A stretch of 64,000 nucleotides of DNA. Origin: Pseudomonas reactans. Lineage in GTDB: Bacteria > Pseudomonadota > Gammaproteobacteria > Pseudomonadales > Pseudomonadaceae. Below are positions 30,930 through 39,354 of this stretch, in pieces. The stretch covers positions 62,001 to 126,000 of the forward strand of contig NZ_JACAPG010000002.1 of assembly GCF_013385825.1 (NCBI RefSeq). The letters are read 5' to 3'. Numbering within the stretch: the first letter of the stretch is position 1; each line of letters opens with the position of its first letter. The notes beneath the pieces were generated by a model. The model saw nothing but the letters and a program-made list of their open reading frames with translations. It made no database searches and was not told the DNA's origin. A program made the translations under genes and the position numbers.

Positions 30930-31717
30930 TGACGTCACTTACCCTCTCCGACCTGACCTGGACGCCGTCGGACCATGGCCACTGCCATCACCAGTTCCAC
31001 CTGCGTGATGCCAGCCTGCAGGTCGGTGCGGGGGAGTTCGTCGGCCTGATCGGGCCCAATGGCAGCGGCAAGACCAGCCTGTTGCGCTGCGCCTACCGGT
31101 TCACCCAGCCGGCGCGTGGTGATGTACTGCTCGCCCACCAGAACGTGTGGAAGCAAAGCGCGAAATGGTGTGCACAACGCATCGCCGTGGTGCTCCAGGA
31201 GTTCCCTGATGCCTTTGGCTTGCGGGTCGATGAGGTGGTCGCGATGGGCCGCACACCCCACAAGGGTTTGTTCGATGGCGACACGCAGCTCGACCGAAAA
31301 CTGATCCAGCAAGCGCTGGAATCGGTCGGCATGCAGGGCTTCGAAGACCACGCCTTCGCCACCCTCTCCGGCGGCGAAAAACAGCGTGTGATCCTGGCCC
31401 GCGCCCTGGCCCAGCAACCGCAACTGCTGATCCTTGACGAGCCCACCAACCACCTCGACCCACGCTATCAGCTGGAGCTGCTACGGCTGGTCAAGCGCCT
31501 GAACATCGGCACCCTGGCGAGCATCCACGACCTCAACCTGGCCGCCGCCTTCTGTGATCGCCTGTATGTGATCAACCACGGACGCATCGTCGCCAGCGGC
31601 ACGCCCCATGAAGTACTGACCGCCGAATTGCTGCGCGAGGTGTTTGGCGTCGAAGCACTGATCGACACCCATCCCTTGTCCGGCTACCCCCGAATCACCT
31701 GGATAACCCAACCATGA
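30929..31717 (+). CDS. ABC transporter ATP-binding protein (FecE/BtuD type)
   Basis: Powers uptake of the metal complex through the inner membrane (262 aa). Walker A GPNGSGKTS, signature LSGGEKQR and Walker B LLILDEPTNHLD are intact. Near the N-terminus it has an unusual His-rich run (DHGHCHHQFH, about residues 14-23) that is not part of the ATPase core. ATG 30929 overlaps the receptor stop. The stop overlaps the next start (ATGA). Confidence 0.93.
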   Translation: MTSLTLSDLTWTPSDHGHCHHQFHLRDASLQVGAGEFVGLIGPNGSGKTSLLRCAYRFTQPARGDVLLAHQNVWKQSAKWCAQRIAVVLQEFPDAFGLRVDEVVAMGRTPHKGLFDGDTQLDRKLIQQALESVGMQGFEDHAFATLSGGEKQRVILARALAQQPQLLILDEPTNHLDPRYQLELLRLVKRLNIGTLASIHDLNLAAAFCDRLYVINHGRIVASGTPHEVLTAELLREVFGVEALIDTHPLSGYPRITWITQP

Positions 31718-32661
31718 TCCTGCGCTCCCTGCTGTCTCTCGCGTTACTGTTCGGCACTGCATACGCGTTCGCCGAAGCGACCCATTACCCGGTCACCATC
31801 AAAAGCTGCAACCGCGACGTGACCTTCCAGGAAGCGCCGAAACACGCGGTCAGCCACGATATCAACATGACCCAGATGATGCTCGCCCTGGGCCTCAAGC
31901 CAAGCATGGCCGGGTACAGCGGCGTCACTGGCTGGAAGTCGGTCACCCCGGAAATGGCCGAGATCCTCGACGGCCTGCCGGAACTGGCGAGTAAATACCC
32001 ATCGGTGGAAACCCTGCTCAACGCCAACGTCGACTTCTTCTTCGCCGGGTGGGATTACGGCATGCGCGTGGGCGGCGACCTCACGCCAAGCACCCTGCAA
32101 CCCCTGGGCATCAACGTGTATGAGTTGACCGAATCTTGCGCCTTCGTGATGAAGCGCCCGGCCGCGACCCTCGAAGACACTTATAACGACCTGCGCAACC
32201 TGGGCAAGATCTTCGACGTGCAGGACCGCGCCAATACCTTGATCGCGCAGATGCAGGCGCAGGTCGACGAAGTGCAGAAAGACCTGCCCGCCGATAAACC
32301 GCGCGTGTTCCTCTACGACAGCGGTGAAGACCGCGCCATGACCTCCGGACGCCTCGGCATGCCCCAGGCGCTGATCGAGGCGGCGGGCGGGCACAATATT
32401 CTCGATGACGTGGATGCCAGCTGGACCCGCGTCAACTGGGAGACGGTGGTGGAGCGCAACCCGCAGGTGATCGTGATCGTTGACTACAGCGAAATCACTG
32501 CCGAGCAGAAGCAGGCATTCCTGATGAACAACCCGGCGCTGCAAGCGGTGGACGCGATCAAGAACCAGCGGTTCATCGTGATCCCTTACGTACAAGCCAC
32601 GCCGGGCATTGATAACGTGCTGGCCGTCGAGACACTGGCCAAGGGGTTCCACGGCGAATGA
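31714..32661 (+). CDS. ABC transporter periplasmic substrate-binding protein
   Basis: A FecB/BtuF-like class III binding protein (315 aa). The signal peptide ends near AYAFA; there is no lipobox, so it should be soluble. Two lobes are joined by a long helix in the middle (DRANTLIAQMQAQVDEVQ). The first strand region has the usual PKHAVSHDINMTQMMLALGL. It carries two cysteines (CN near residue 29 and ESCAF in the middle). Coupled to the ATPase upstream and the permease downstream. Confidence 0.9.
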   Translation: MILRSLLSLALLFGTAYAFAEATHYPVTIKSCNRDVTFQEAPKHAVSHDINMTQMMLALGLKPSMAGYSGVTGWKSVTPEMAEILDGLPELASKYPSVETLLNANVDFFFAGWDYGMRVGGDLTPSTLQPLGINVYELTESCAFVMKRPAATLEDTYNDLRNLGKIFDVQDRANTLIAQMQAQVDEVQKDLPADKPRVFLYDSGEDRAMTSGRLGMPQALIEAAGGHNILDDVDASWTRVNWETVVERNPQVIVIVDYSEITAEQKQAFLMNNPALQAVDAIKNQRFIVIPYVQATPGIDNVLAVETLAKGFHGE

Positions 32662-33668
32662 TCAGCCGTCGCTACGCCTTCCTACTCATTGCCCTGGCTG
32701 CGGCGTTGCTGGTCTCTTGCGTCATTTCGCTGGGCTTCGGCCCGGCGCGGGTGCCGGTGGAGGTGGTGTGGCGGATTGTGGCGTACAAGACCTTCGGTAT
32801 CGGTGAGGTGAATTGGCCGGCGGGGCAGGAACATATCGTTTGGCTGATCCGCGTGCCGCGTATGTTGCTCGGCGCGTTGGTGGGGGCTGGGTTGGCATTG
32901 ATCGGCGCGGTGCTGCAGGCCGTCACGCGCAACCCGTTGGCCGACCCGCACCTGCTGGGCGTCACCTCAGGCGCCACCCTGGGCGCGGTGATCGTGGTGT
33001 TGCATGTGGGTGAAATCATCGGCCTGCTGACCTTGCCCATCGCGGCGTTTATCGGCGCACTGCTGAGCATGCTGGTGGTGCTGGCGGTGGCCAGTCGCAA
33101 CGGCCGGCTGGAGAGTGATCGCCTGCTGCTGTGCGGCGTGGCGGTATCGTTTGTGATGATGGCCGCGGCCAATCTGTTGTTGTTCATGGGCGACCATCGC
33201 GCAGCATCAGCGGTGATGTTCTGGATGCTCGGCGGCTTGGGCCTGGCACGCTGGGAACTGCTCGCGATTCCCGCCGCCACGGTCGTACTGGGCCTGCTGG
33301 TACTGGCGAGCATGGCCCGCCCGTTGAACGCGCTGATGGCCGGCGAACAAACCGCCGTGACCCTTGGCCTGAATGCACGCAATGTGCGGCTGAAGGTGTT
33401 CCTAGTGGCCTCGTTGATGACCGGGGTGCTGGTGTCCATCAGCGGTTCCATCGGCTTTGTCGGCCTGATGATCCCGCACATTGCCCGGCGCCTGGTGGGT
33501 GCCGAACATCGCCGGCTGCTACCGGTGTGCGCGCTGCTCGGCAGCCTGTTCCTGGTATGGGTGGACGTGGCCGCGCGCACGCTGATCGCCCCTGAAGACC
33601 TGCCCATCGGCGTGGCCACGGCGGCGATTGGCGGGGTGTTTTTCATCGGGCTGATGCGCAAGCGCTGA
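32658..33668 (+). CDS. ABC transporter permease (FecCD family)
   Basis: A 336-aa inner-membrane permease with about ten helices. Typical segments are RVPRMLLGALVGAGLALIGAVLQAVTRNPLADPHLLG and GFVGLMIPHIARRLVGAEHRRLLP. A single permease gene implies a homodimer, as in BtuC. ATG 32658 overlaps the binding-protein stop. Last gene of the four-gene unit. Confidence 0.94.
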   Translation: MISRRYAFLLIALAAALLVSCVISLGFGPARVPVEVVWRIVAYKTFGIGEVNWPAGQEHIVWLIRVPRMLLGALVGAGLALIGAVLQAVTRNPLADPHLLGVTSGATLGAVIVVLHVGEIIGLLTLPIAAFIGALLSMLVVLAVASRNGRLESDRLLLCGVAVSFVMMAAANLLLFMGDHRAASAVMFWMLGGLGLARWELLAIPAATVVLGLLVLASMARPLNALMAGEQTAVTLGLNARNVRLKVFLVASLMTGVLVSISGSIGFVGLMIPHIARRLVGAEHRRLLPVCALLGSLFLVWVDVAARTLIAPEDLPIGVATAAIGGVFFIGLMRKR

Positions 33669-33782
33669 CCGCGCCCCGTTGTAGCGCATCGCGATGCACC
33701 TGGCACCCCACCCTGCCATTTGATGGTGCGCAACCCGCGCGCAACACGCGGCGAAGCGACTATTTCATGCCTTTTCCCGACT

Positions 33783-33797
33783 AGGCACAACGCTTGC
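33783..33797 (+). promoter_or_regulatory. Sigma-54 (-24/-12) promoter of urtABCDE
   Basis: AGGCAC-N5-TTGC matches the consensus TGGCAC-N5-TTGC except for the first base. GG and GC are 10 bp apart as required. It ends 58 bp before the urtA ATG. Half-sites TGCACC (33695-33700) and TGGTGC (33724-33729) lie at enhancer distance upstream and may bind NtrC. Confidence 0.7.
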
Positions 33798-33855
33798 AAT
33801 CACCTACTCGACTTTGTCCCCCTCATAACAATCTTGAGTTCACGGAGATCGCACC

Positions 33856-35121
33856 ATGAAGCGTCGCAGCTTGATCAAAGCTTTCACTCTTTCGGCGTCC
33901 ATTGCCGCCATGGGCATGACCTGGACGATCCAGGCCGCCGAGACCATCAAGGTCGGCATCCTGCACTCGTTGTCCGGCACCATGGCGATCTCCGAAACCT
34001 CGCTCAAAGACATGGCGCTGATGACCATCGACGAGATCAACGCCAAAGGCGGTGTGAACGGCAAGATGCTTGAACCAGTAGTCGTGGACCCCGCCTCCAA
34101 TTGGCCGCTGTTCGCCGAAAAAGGCCGGCAATTGCTGACCCAGGACAAGGTCGCCGTGGTGTTCGGTTGCTGGACCTCAGTGTCGCGCAAATCGGTATTG
34201 CCGGTGTTCGAAGAGCTCAATGGGCTGCTGTTCTACCCGGTGCAATACGAAGGCGAAGAGATGTCGCCAAACGTGTTCTATACCGGTGCGGCGCCGAACC
34301 AGCAGGCGATCCCGGCCGTGGAATACCTGATGAGCGAAGAAGGCGGCGCGGCCAAGCGTTTCTTCCTGTTGGGCACCGACTACGTTTACCCGCGCACCAC
34401 CAACAAGATCCTGCGTTCGTTCCTGCATTCCAAAGGCGTTGCGGATAAAGATATCGAAGAGGTCTACACCCCGTTCGGCCACGCCGATTACCAGACCATC
34501 GTCGCCAACATCAAGAAGTTCTCGGCGGGCGGCAAGACCGCGGTGATCTCCACCGTGAACGGCGACTCCAACGTGCCGTTCTACAAAGAACTGGCCAATC
34601 AGGGCCTGAAAGCCACCGACGTACCGGTGGTGGCGTTCTCCGTGGGTGAAGAAGAACTGCGCGGCATCGACACCAAGCCGCTGGTGGGCAACCTCGCCGC
34701 CTGGAACTACTTCCAGTCGGTGGAGAACCCGGTGAACAAGAAATTCGTCGCTGACTGGAAAGCCTACGCCAAGAAACACAACCTGCCGGGCGCCGACAAA
34801 GCTGTGACCAACGACCCGATGGAAGCCACCTACGTGGGCATCCACATGTGGGCGCAGGCGGCGGAGAAAGCCAAGTCCACCGACGTCGACAAAGTGCGTG
34901 AAGCGCTGGGCGGGCAGACCTTTGCTGCGCCCTCGGGCTTCACCTTGACCATGGACAAGACCAACCACCACCTGCACAAGCCGGTGATGATTGGTGAGAT
35001 CCAGGCGGACGGGCAGTTCTCGGTGGTGTGGCAGACCCAGGAGCCGATTCGGGCACAGCCGTGGAGCCCGTACATTCCGGGCAATGACAAAAAGCCGGAT
35101 TACGCCGTCAAGAGCAACTAA
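33856..35121 (+). CDS. urtA: Urea ABC transporter substrate-binding protein
   Basis: The periplasmic urea receptor (421 aa), of the amide/branched-chain amino acid binding family. The N-terminus has a twin-arginine-like motif (RRSLIK) and a hydrophobic stretch ending IQAAE. The mature protein begins ETIKVGILHSLSGTMAISE, and contains WTSVSRKSVLPVFEE and YPVQYEGEE typical of UrtA. ACGGAG lies before the ATG. First gene of urtABCDE, under a sigma-54 promoter. Confidence 0.96.
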   Translation: MKRRSLIKAFTLSASIAAMGMTWTIQAAETIKVGILHSLSGTMAISETSLKDMALMTIDEINAKGGVNGKMLEPVVVDPASNWPLFAEKGRQLLTQDKVAVVFGCWTSVSRKSVLPVFEELNGLLFYPVQYEGEEMSPNVFYTGAAPNQQAIPAVEYLMSEEGGAAKRFFLLGTDYVYPRTTNKILRSFLHSKGVADKDIEEVYTPFGHADYQTIVANIKKFSAGGKTAVISTVNGDSNVPFYKELANQGLKATDVPVVAFSVGEEELRGIDTKPLVGNLAAWNYFQSVENPVNKKFVADWKAYAKKHNLPGADKAVTNDPMEATYVGIHMWAQAAEKAKSTDVDKVREALGGQTFAAPSGFTLTMDKTNHHLHKPVMIGEIQADGQFSVVWQTQEPIRAQPWSPYIPGNDKKPDYAVKSN

Positions 35122-35125
35122 ATCT

Positions 35126-35192
35126 CTGTAGGAGCCGGCTTGCCGGCGATGGCGTCCTTGAAATCGCCATCGCCGGCAAGCCAGCTCCTACA
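35126..35192. repeat. REPIN between urtA and urtB
   Basis: Compact pair: TGTAGGAGCCGGCTTGCCGGCGAT and ATCGCCGGCAAGCCAGCTCCTACA around about 18 bp. It sits inside the operon, where such hairpins may protect the highly expressed upstream binding-protein message. Confidence 0.9.
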
Positions 35193-35221
35193 CCGTCCGT
35201 GAATGATCAGGACATTTTGTT

Positions 35222-36724
35222 ATGCCCACTGCCTTTTACCGCTTCATCCTTATGGCCCTGCTGTTGCTGCCTTTGGCGGCACACGCCAGCGATGCCGAAG
35301 ACTTCCTGGCTGCCAACCCCAGCCAACAAGCCAAGCTGCTCCAGGACTGGGCCGCCCAGCCTGATCCCGCACGCATCGAGCTGGTGGACGCCCTGCAACA
35401 AGGTCAGCTCCCCGTCAACGGTGAAACCAAAACCGTACGCCTGAACAACCGCCTGCGCAGCCTGATCGACAACGTCCAAGCCAGCCAGCAACTGCTCGCC
35501 GCCGACCCCAAGGTGCGCCTGGCCGCAGCGGTGACCCTGCAAAAAAGCGCACAACCGGCGCAACTGAAATTCCTCGATCAGCAGGTCGCCGCCGAGACCA
35601 ACGAGGCCGTGCACACCGCACTCAGCCTGGCCCTGGCCAACCTGCAACTGGTCGACCCCGCCCCCGTCGTTCGCCTCGCCGCCGTACGCCTGTTGGGCAG
35701 CACCGGTGATCCACTGGCGCGCACGCGTCTTGAGGCGCTGCTCGCCCCCGGCGTCGAAACCGATGCCGCCGTGCACACCGCTGCCGAAACCAGCCTGGCC
35801 CAAGTCAAACGCAAGTTGATGCTCGGTGAAATCCTCGGGCAAGCCTTCAGCGGCATGTCCCTCGGTTCGATTTTGCTGCTGGCAGCCCTGGGCTTGGCGA
35901 TCACCTTCGGCCTGCTCGGCGTGATCAACATGGCCCACGGCGAGATGCTGATGCTCGGCGCCTACTCCACGTATGTGGTGCAACTGCTGATGCAGCGTTA
36001 CGTGCCGCAAGCCATCGAGTTCTACCCGCTGATCGCCTTGCCCGTGGCGTTTTTTGTCACCGCCGCCATCGGTATGGCCCTTGAGCGCACGGTGATTCGC
36101 CACCTCTACGGCCGACCGCTGGAAACCTTGCTCGCCACCTGGGGCATCAGCCTGATGCTGATCCAGCTTGTCCGATTGCTGTTCGGTGCGCAGAACGTCG
36201 AGGTGTCCAACCCCGAGTGGTTGTCCGGTGGCATTCAAGTGCTGCCCAACCTGGTGCTGCCGTACAACCGCATTGTGATCATCGCCTTCGCGCTGTGCGT
36301 GGTGGTGCTGACCTGGCTGCTGCTGAACAAGACCCGCTTGGGCCTCAACGTGCGTGCCGTCACCCAGAACCGCAACATGGCGGCCTGCTGCGGCGTGCCC
36401 ACCGGACGTGTGGACATGCTCGCGTTTGGCCTGGGTTCCGGCATCGCCGGGCTAGGCGGCGTGGCGCTGAGCCAGATCGGCAACGTCGGCCCGGACCTCG
36501 GCCAGAGCTACATCATCGATTCCTTCCTAGTGGTAGTACTTGGCGGTGTAGGCCAGTTGGCCGGTAGCGTCATGGCCGCCTTTGGCCTAGGCATCGCCAA
36601 CAAGATCCTGGAACCGCAGATCGGCGCCGTACTCGGCAAGATCCTGATCCTCGCGCTGATCATTCTGTTTATCCAGAAACGCCCGCAGGGACTCTTCGCA
36701 CTGAAAGGACGGGTGATCGACTGA
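35222..36724 (+). CDS. urtB: Urea ABC transporter permease UrtB
   Basis: An inner-membrane permease of the LivH type (500 aa). After a signal sequence ending AHAS there is a roughly 180-residue periplasmic helical-repeat region (HEAT-like), as is usual in UrtB. The permease domain follows, with GLLGVINMAHGEMLMLGAYSTY and GVPTGRVDMLAFGLGSGIAGLGG. Its stop overlaps the urtC ATG (TGATG). Confidence 0.95.
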   Translation: MPTAFYRFILMALLLLPLAAHASDAEDFLAANPSQQAKLLQDWAAQPDPARIELVDALQQGQLPVNGETKTVRLNNRLRSLIDNVQASQQLLAADPKVRLAAAVTLQKSAQPAQLKFLDQQVAAETNEAVHTALSLALANLQLVDPAPVVRLAAVRLLGSTGDPLARTRLEALLAPGVETDAAVHTAAETSLAQVKRKLMLGEILGQAFSGMSLGSILLLAALGLAITFGLLGVINMAHGEMLMLGAYSTYVVQLLMQRYVPQAIEFYPLIALPVAFFVTAAIGMALERTVIRHLYGRPLETLLATWGISLMLIQLVRLLFGAQNVEVSNPEWLSGGIQVLPNLVLPYNRIVIIAFALCVVVLTWLLLNKTRLGLNVRAVTQNRNMAACCGVPTGRVDMLAFGLGSGIAGLGGVALSQIGNVGPDLGQSYIIDSFLVVVLGGVGQLAGSVMAAFGLGIANKILEPQIGAVLGKILILALIILFIQKRPQGLFALKGRVID

Positions 36725-37791
36725 TGAACCAACCATTGATGCTGACGGCCACGCAAAAGGCTGGCCCCAAGGTGACGATTGCGGTGGGCGTGGTGATTCT
36801 CGCACTGCTGCTGGCGTTGCCATTATGTTCACTGCTGTCACCGGAAAACCCGTTGCATGTGTCGGCCTACACCCTGACCCTGGTGGGCAAGATCCTTTGC
36901 TACGCCATCGTCGCCCTGGCGCTGGATCTGGTGTGGGGCTATGCGGGGATGTTGTCCCTCGGCCACGGCCTGTTCTTCGCCCTCGGTGGCTACGCGATGG
37001 GCATGTACCTGATGCGCCAGGCCTCCGGCGATGAGTTGCCGGCGTTCATGACCTTTTTGTCGTGGACCGAATTGCCCTGGTATTGGGTCGGCACTCAGCA
37101 CTTTCTCTGGGCCATGTGCTTGGTGGTTTTAGCGCCTGGCCTATTGGCCTTGGTGTTCGGCTTCTTCGCCTTCCGCTCGCGTATCAAGGGCGTGTATTTC
37201 TCGATCATGACCCAGGCCCTGACCTTTGCCGGCATGCTGTTGTTCTTTCGCAACGAGACCGGCTTTGGCGGCAACAACGGCTTCACCAATTTCCGCAGCA
37301 TCCTCGGCTTCGGCATTACCGAGCCTGGCACACGGGCGGTGTTGTTTGTGGCCACGGTGCTGTTGTTGGTGGCGAGCCTGTTCATCGGCTGGCGCCTGGC
37401 GCGCAGCAAGTTTGGCCGAGTGCTGACCGCCCTGCGCGATGCGGAAAACCGCCTGATGTTCTGCGGCTACGATCCGCGCGGCTTCAAACTGTTCGTGTGG
37501 GTGTTGAGCGCAGTGCTGTGCGGTTTGGCCGGCGCGCTGTACGTGCCGCAGGTGGGCATCATCAACCCCAGCGAAATGTCACCGACCAACTCGATCGAAG
37601 CCGCCGTATGGGTGGCCCTCGGCGGGCGCGGCACGCTGATCGGCCCGCTGCTCGGCGCTGGCGTGGTCAATGGCATGAAGAGCTGGTTCACCGTGGCCTT
37701 TCCGGAATACTGGCTGTTCTTTCTCGGCGCGCTGTTCATCATCGTCACCCTGTACCTGCCCAAGGGCGTTATCGGCCTGCTGAAGAAATGA
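36724..37791 (+). CDS. urtC: Urea ABC transporter permease UrtC
   Basis: The second, LivM-type permease subunit (355 aa) with about ten helices. Typical segments are DLVWGYAGMLSLGHGLFFALGGYAMGMYL and AVWVALGGRGTLIGPLLGAGVVN. It starts within the urtB stop codon and is followed 8 bp later by urtD. Confidence 0.95.
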   Translation: MNQPLMLTATQKAGPKVTIAVGVVILALLLALPLCSLLSPENPLHVSAYTLTLVGKILCYAIVALALDLVWGYAGMLSLGHGLFFALGGYAMGMYLMRQASGDELPAFMTFLSWTELPWYWVGTQHFLWAMCLVVLAPGLLALVFGFFAFRSRIKGVYFSIMTQALTFAGMLLFFRNETGFGGNNGFTNFRSILGFGITEPGTRAVLFVATVLLLVASLFIGWRLARSKFGRVLTALRDAENRLMFCGYDPRGFKLFVWVLSAVLCGLAGALYVPQVGIINPSEMSPTNSIEAAVWVALGGRGTLIGPLLGAGVVNGMKSWFTVAFPEYWLFFLGALFIIVTLYLPKGVIGLLKK

Positions 37792-37799
37792 GGAACGTC

Positions 37800-38621
37800 A
37801 TGCTTGAACCTATTTTCGATGCAGGCGCCGGCCGCGACGCGATCGGCCTCGGCCAGGCCGCAGGCCCGGGCCTGAACACACGCCACGGAACGATCCTGAG
37901 CCTGGAAGACATCAGCGTCAGCTTCGACGGCTTCAAGGCGCTGAACAACCTGAACCTCTACATCGGCGTCGGCGAACTGCGCTGCATCATCGGCCCCAAC
38001 GGCGCGGGCAAGACCACGCTGATGGACGTGATCACCGGCAAGACCCGGCCCAGCCACGGCACCGCCTGGTTTGGCGAAAACCTCGACCTCACCAGCATGA
38101 GTGAAGTGCAGATCGCCCAGGCCGGCATCGGCCGCAAGTTCCAGAAGCCCACGGTGTTCGAAGCCCTGAGCGTGTTCGAGAACCTGGAGCTGGCGCAGAA
38201 GACCAACAAATCCGTGTGGGCCAGCCTGCGCGCACGCTTGAGTGGCGAGCAGAAAGACCGTATCGACGAAGTGCTCGACACCATCCGCCTGACCGCCTCA
38301 GCAGAGCGTCAGGCCGGGTTGCTGTCCCACGGCCAGAAGCAGTTTCTGGAAATCGGCATGCTGCTGATGCAGGACCCGCAACTGTTGCTGCTGGATGAAC
38401 CGGTGGCGGGCATGACCGACGCCGAAACCGAATTCACCGCCGAGCTGTTCAAGCGCCTGGCGGGCAAGCATTCGCTGATGGTGGTGGAACACGACATGGG
38501 GTTTGTCGGCGCGATTGCCGACCACGTCACCGTGTTGCACCAGGGCAGCGTGCTGGCCGAAGGGTCGCTGGAACAGGTGCAGGAAAATGAGCGGGTGATC
38601 GAAGTCTATCTCGGTCGCTGA
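37800..38621 (+). CDS. urtD: Urea ABC transporter ATP-binding protein UrtD
   Basis: A LivG-type ATPase (273 aa) with Walker A GPNGAGKTT, the LSHGQKQ signature variant and Walker B LLLLDEPVAGMTD, all typical of UrtD. ATG 37800 was chosen because AGGAA lies five bases before it; ATG 37788 in the same frame overlaps the urtC stop. The first about 35 residues are a non-conserved extension. Confidence 0.95.
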   Translation: MLEPIFDAGAGRDAIGLGQAAGPGLNTRHGTILSLEDISVSFDGFKALNNLNLYIGVGELRCIIGPNGAGKTTLMDVITGKTRPSHGTAWFGENLDLTSMSEVQIAQAGIGRKFQKPTVFEALSVFENLELAQKTNKSVWASLRARLSGEQKDRIDEVLDTIRLTASAERQAGLLSHGQKQFLEIGMLLMQDPQLLLLDEPVAGMTDAETEFTAELFKRLAGKHSLMVVEHDMGFVGAIADHVTVLHQGSVLAEGSLEQVQENERVIEVYLGR

Positions 38622-38633
38622 GGAGAGCTGAAC

Positions 38634-39332
38634 ATGCTGCAAGTCGACAAGTTGCACCAGTACTACGGCGGTAGCCACATCCTGCGCGGGCTGTCGTTTG
38701 ACGTGAAGATCGGCGAAGTCACCTGCCTGCTCGGACGTAACGGCGTGGGCAAGACCACCTTGCTCAAATGCCTGATGGGTTTGCTGCCAGCCAAAGAGGG
38801 TGCAGTGAGTTGGGAAGGCAAAACCATCACCGGATTCAAGCCGCACCAACGCGTGCATGCCGGGATCGCCTACGTGCCGCAGGGGCGGGAGATTTTCGGG
38901 CGGCTCACGGTGGAAGAAAACCTGCTGATGGGGCTGTCGCGCTTCCCCGGTTCCGAGGCCAAGGAAGTGCCCGTTTTCATCTACGAACTGTTCCCGGTGT
39001 TGCTGCAGATGAAACATCGGCGTGGCGGCGACCTGTCCGGCGGACAGCAGCAACAGCTCGCGATCGGCCGCGCGCTGGCCAGTCGACCGCGACTGCTGAT
39101 CCTCGATGAACCCACCGAAGGCATCCAGCCGTCGGTGATCAAGGAGATCGGTGCGGTGATCAAGAAACTGGCGGAGCGCGGCGATATGGCGATCCTGCTG
39201 GTGGAGCAGTTCTACGACTTTGCCGCCGAGCTGGCCGACCAATACCTGGTGATGTCCCGTGGTGAAATCGTGCAACAGGGCCGTGGTGAAAATATGGAAA
39301 GCGAAGGTGTGCGCGGTCTCGTCACGATTTGA
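38634..39332 (+). CDS. urtE: Urea ABC transporter ATP-binding protein UrtE
   Basis: A LivF-type ATPase (232 aa) with Walker A GRNGVGKTT, signature LSGGQQQQLAIGRAL and Walker B LLILDEPTEGIQP. GAGGAG lies just upstream of the ATG. Last gene of urtABCDE. The five products together take up urea at low concentration for the urease encoded 6 kb downstream. Confidence 0.96.
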   Translation: MLQVDKLHQYYGGSHILRGLSFDVKIGEVTCLLGRNGVGKTTLLKCLMGLLPAKEGAVSWEGKTITGFKPHQRVHAGIAYVPQGREIFGRLTVEENLLMGLSRFPGSEAKEVPVFIYELFPVLLQMKHRRGGDLSGGQQQQLAIGRALASRPRLLILDEPTEGIQPSVIKEIGAVIKKLAERGDMAILLVEQFYDFAAELADQYLVMSRGEIVQQGRGENMESEGVRGLVTI

Positions 39333-39346
39333 TCGGTAGACCGCGC
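39311..39346. terminator. Inverted repeat over the end of urtE
   Basis: GCGCGGTCT (39311-39319) and AGACCGCGC (39338-39346) are a perfect 9-bp inverted repeat around 18 bases that include the urtE stop. It lies between convergent genes, but has no T run on either strand, so it is only a weak terminator candidate. Confidence 0.35.
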
Positions 39347-39354
39347 AAACGCCA

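Noticed and set aside
37062..37799. N-terminal extension of urtD by about 246 codons
   Set aside because: The extension overlaps urtC out of frame and is Arg/His-rich. The UrtD family starts near 37800, where AGGAA precedes an ATG.
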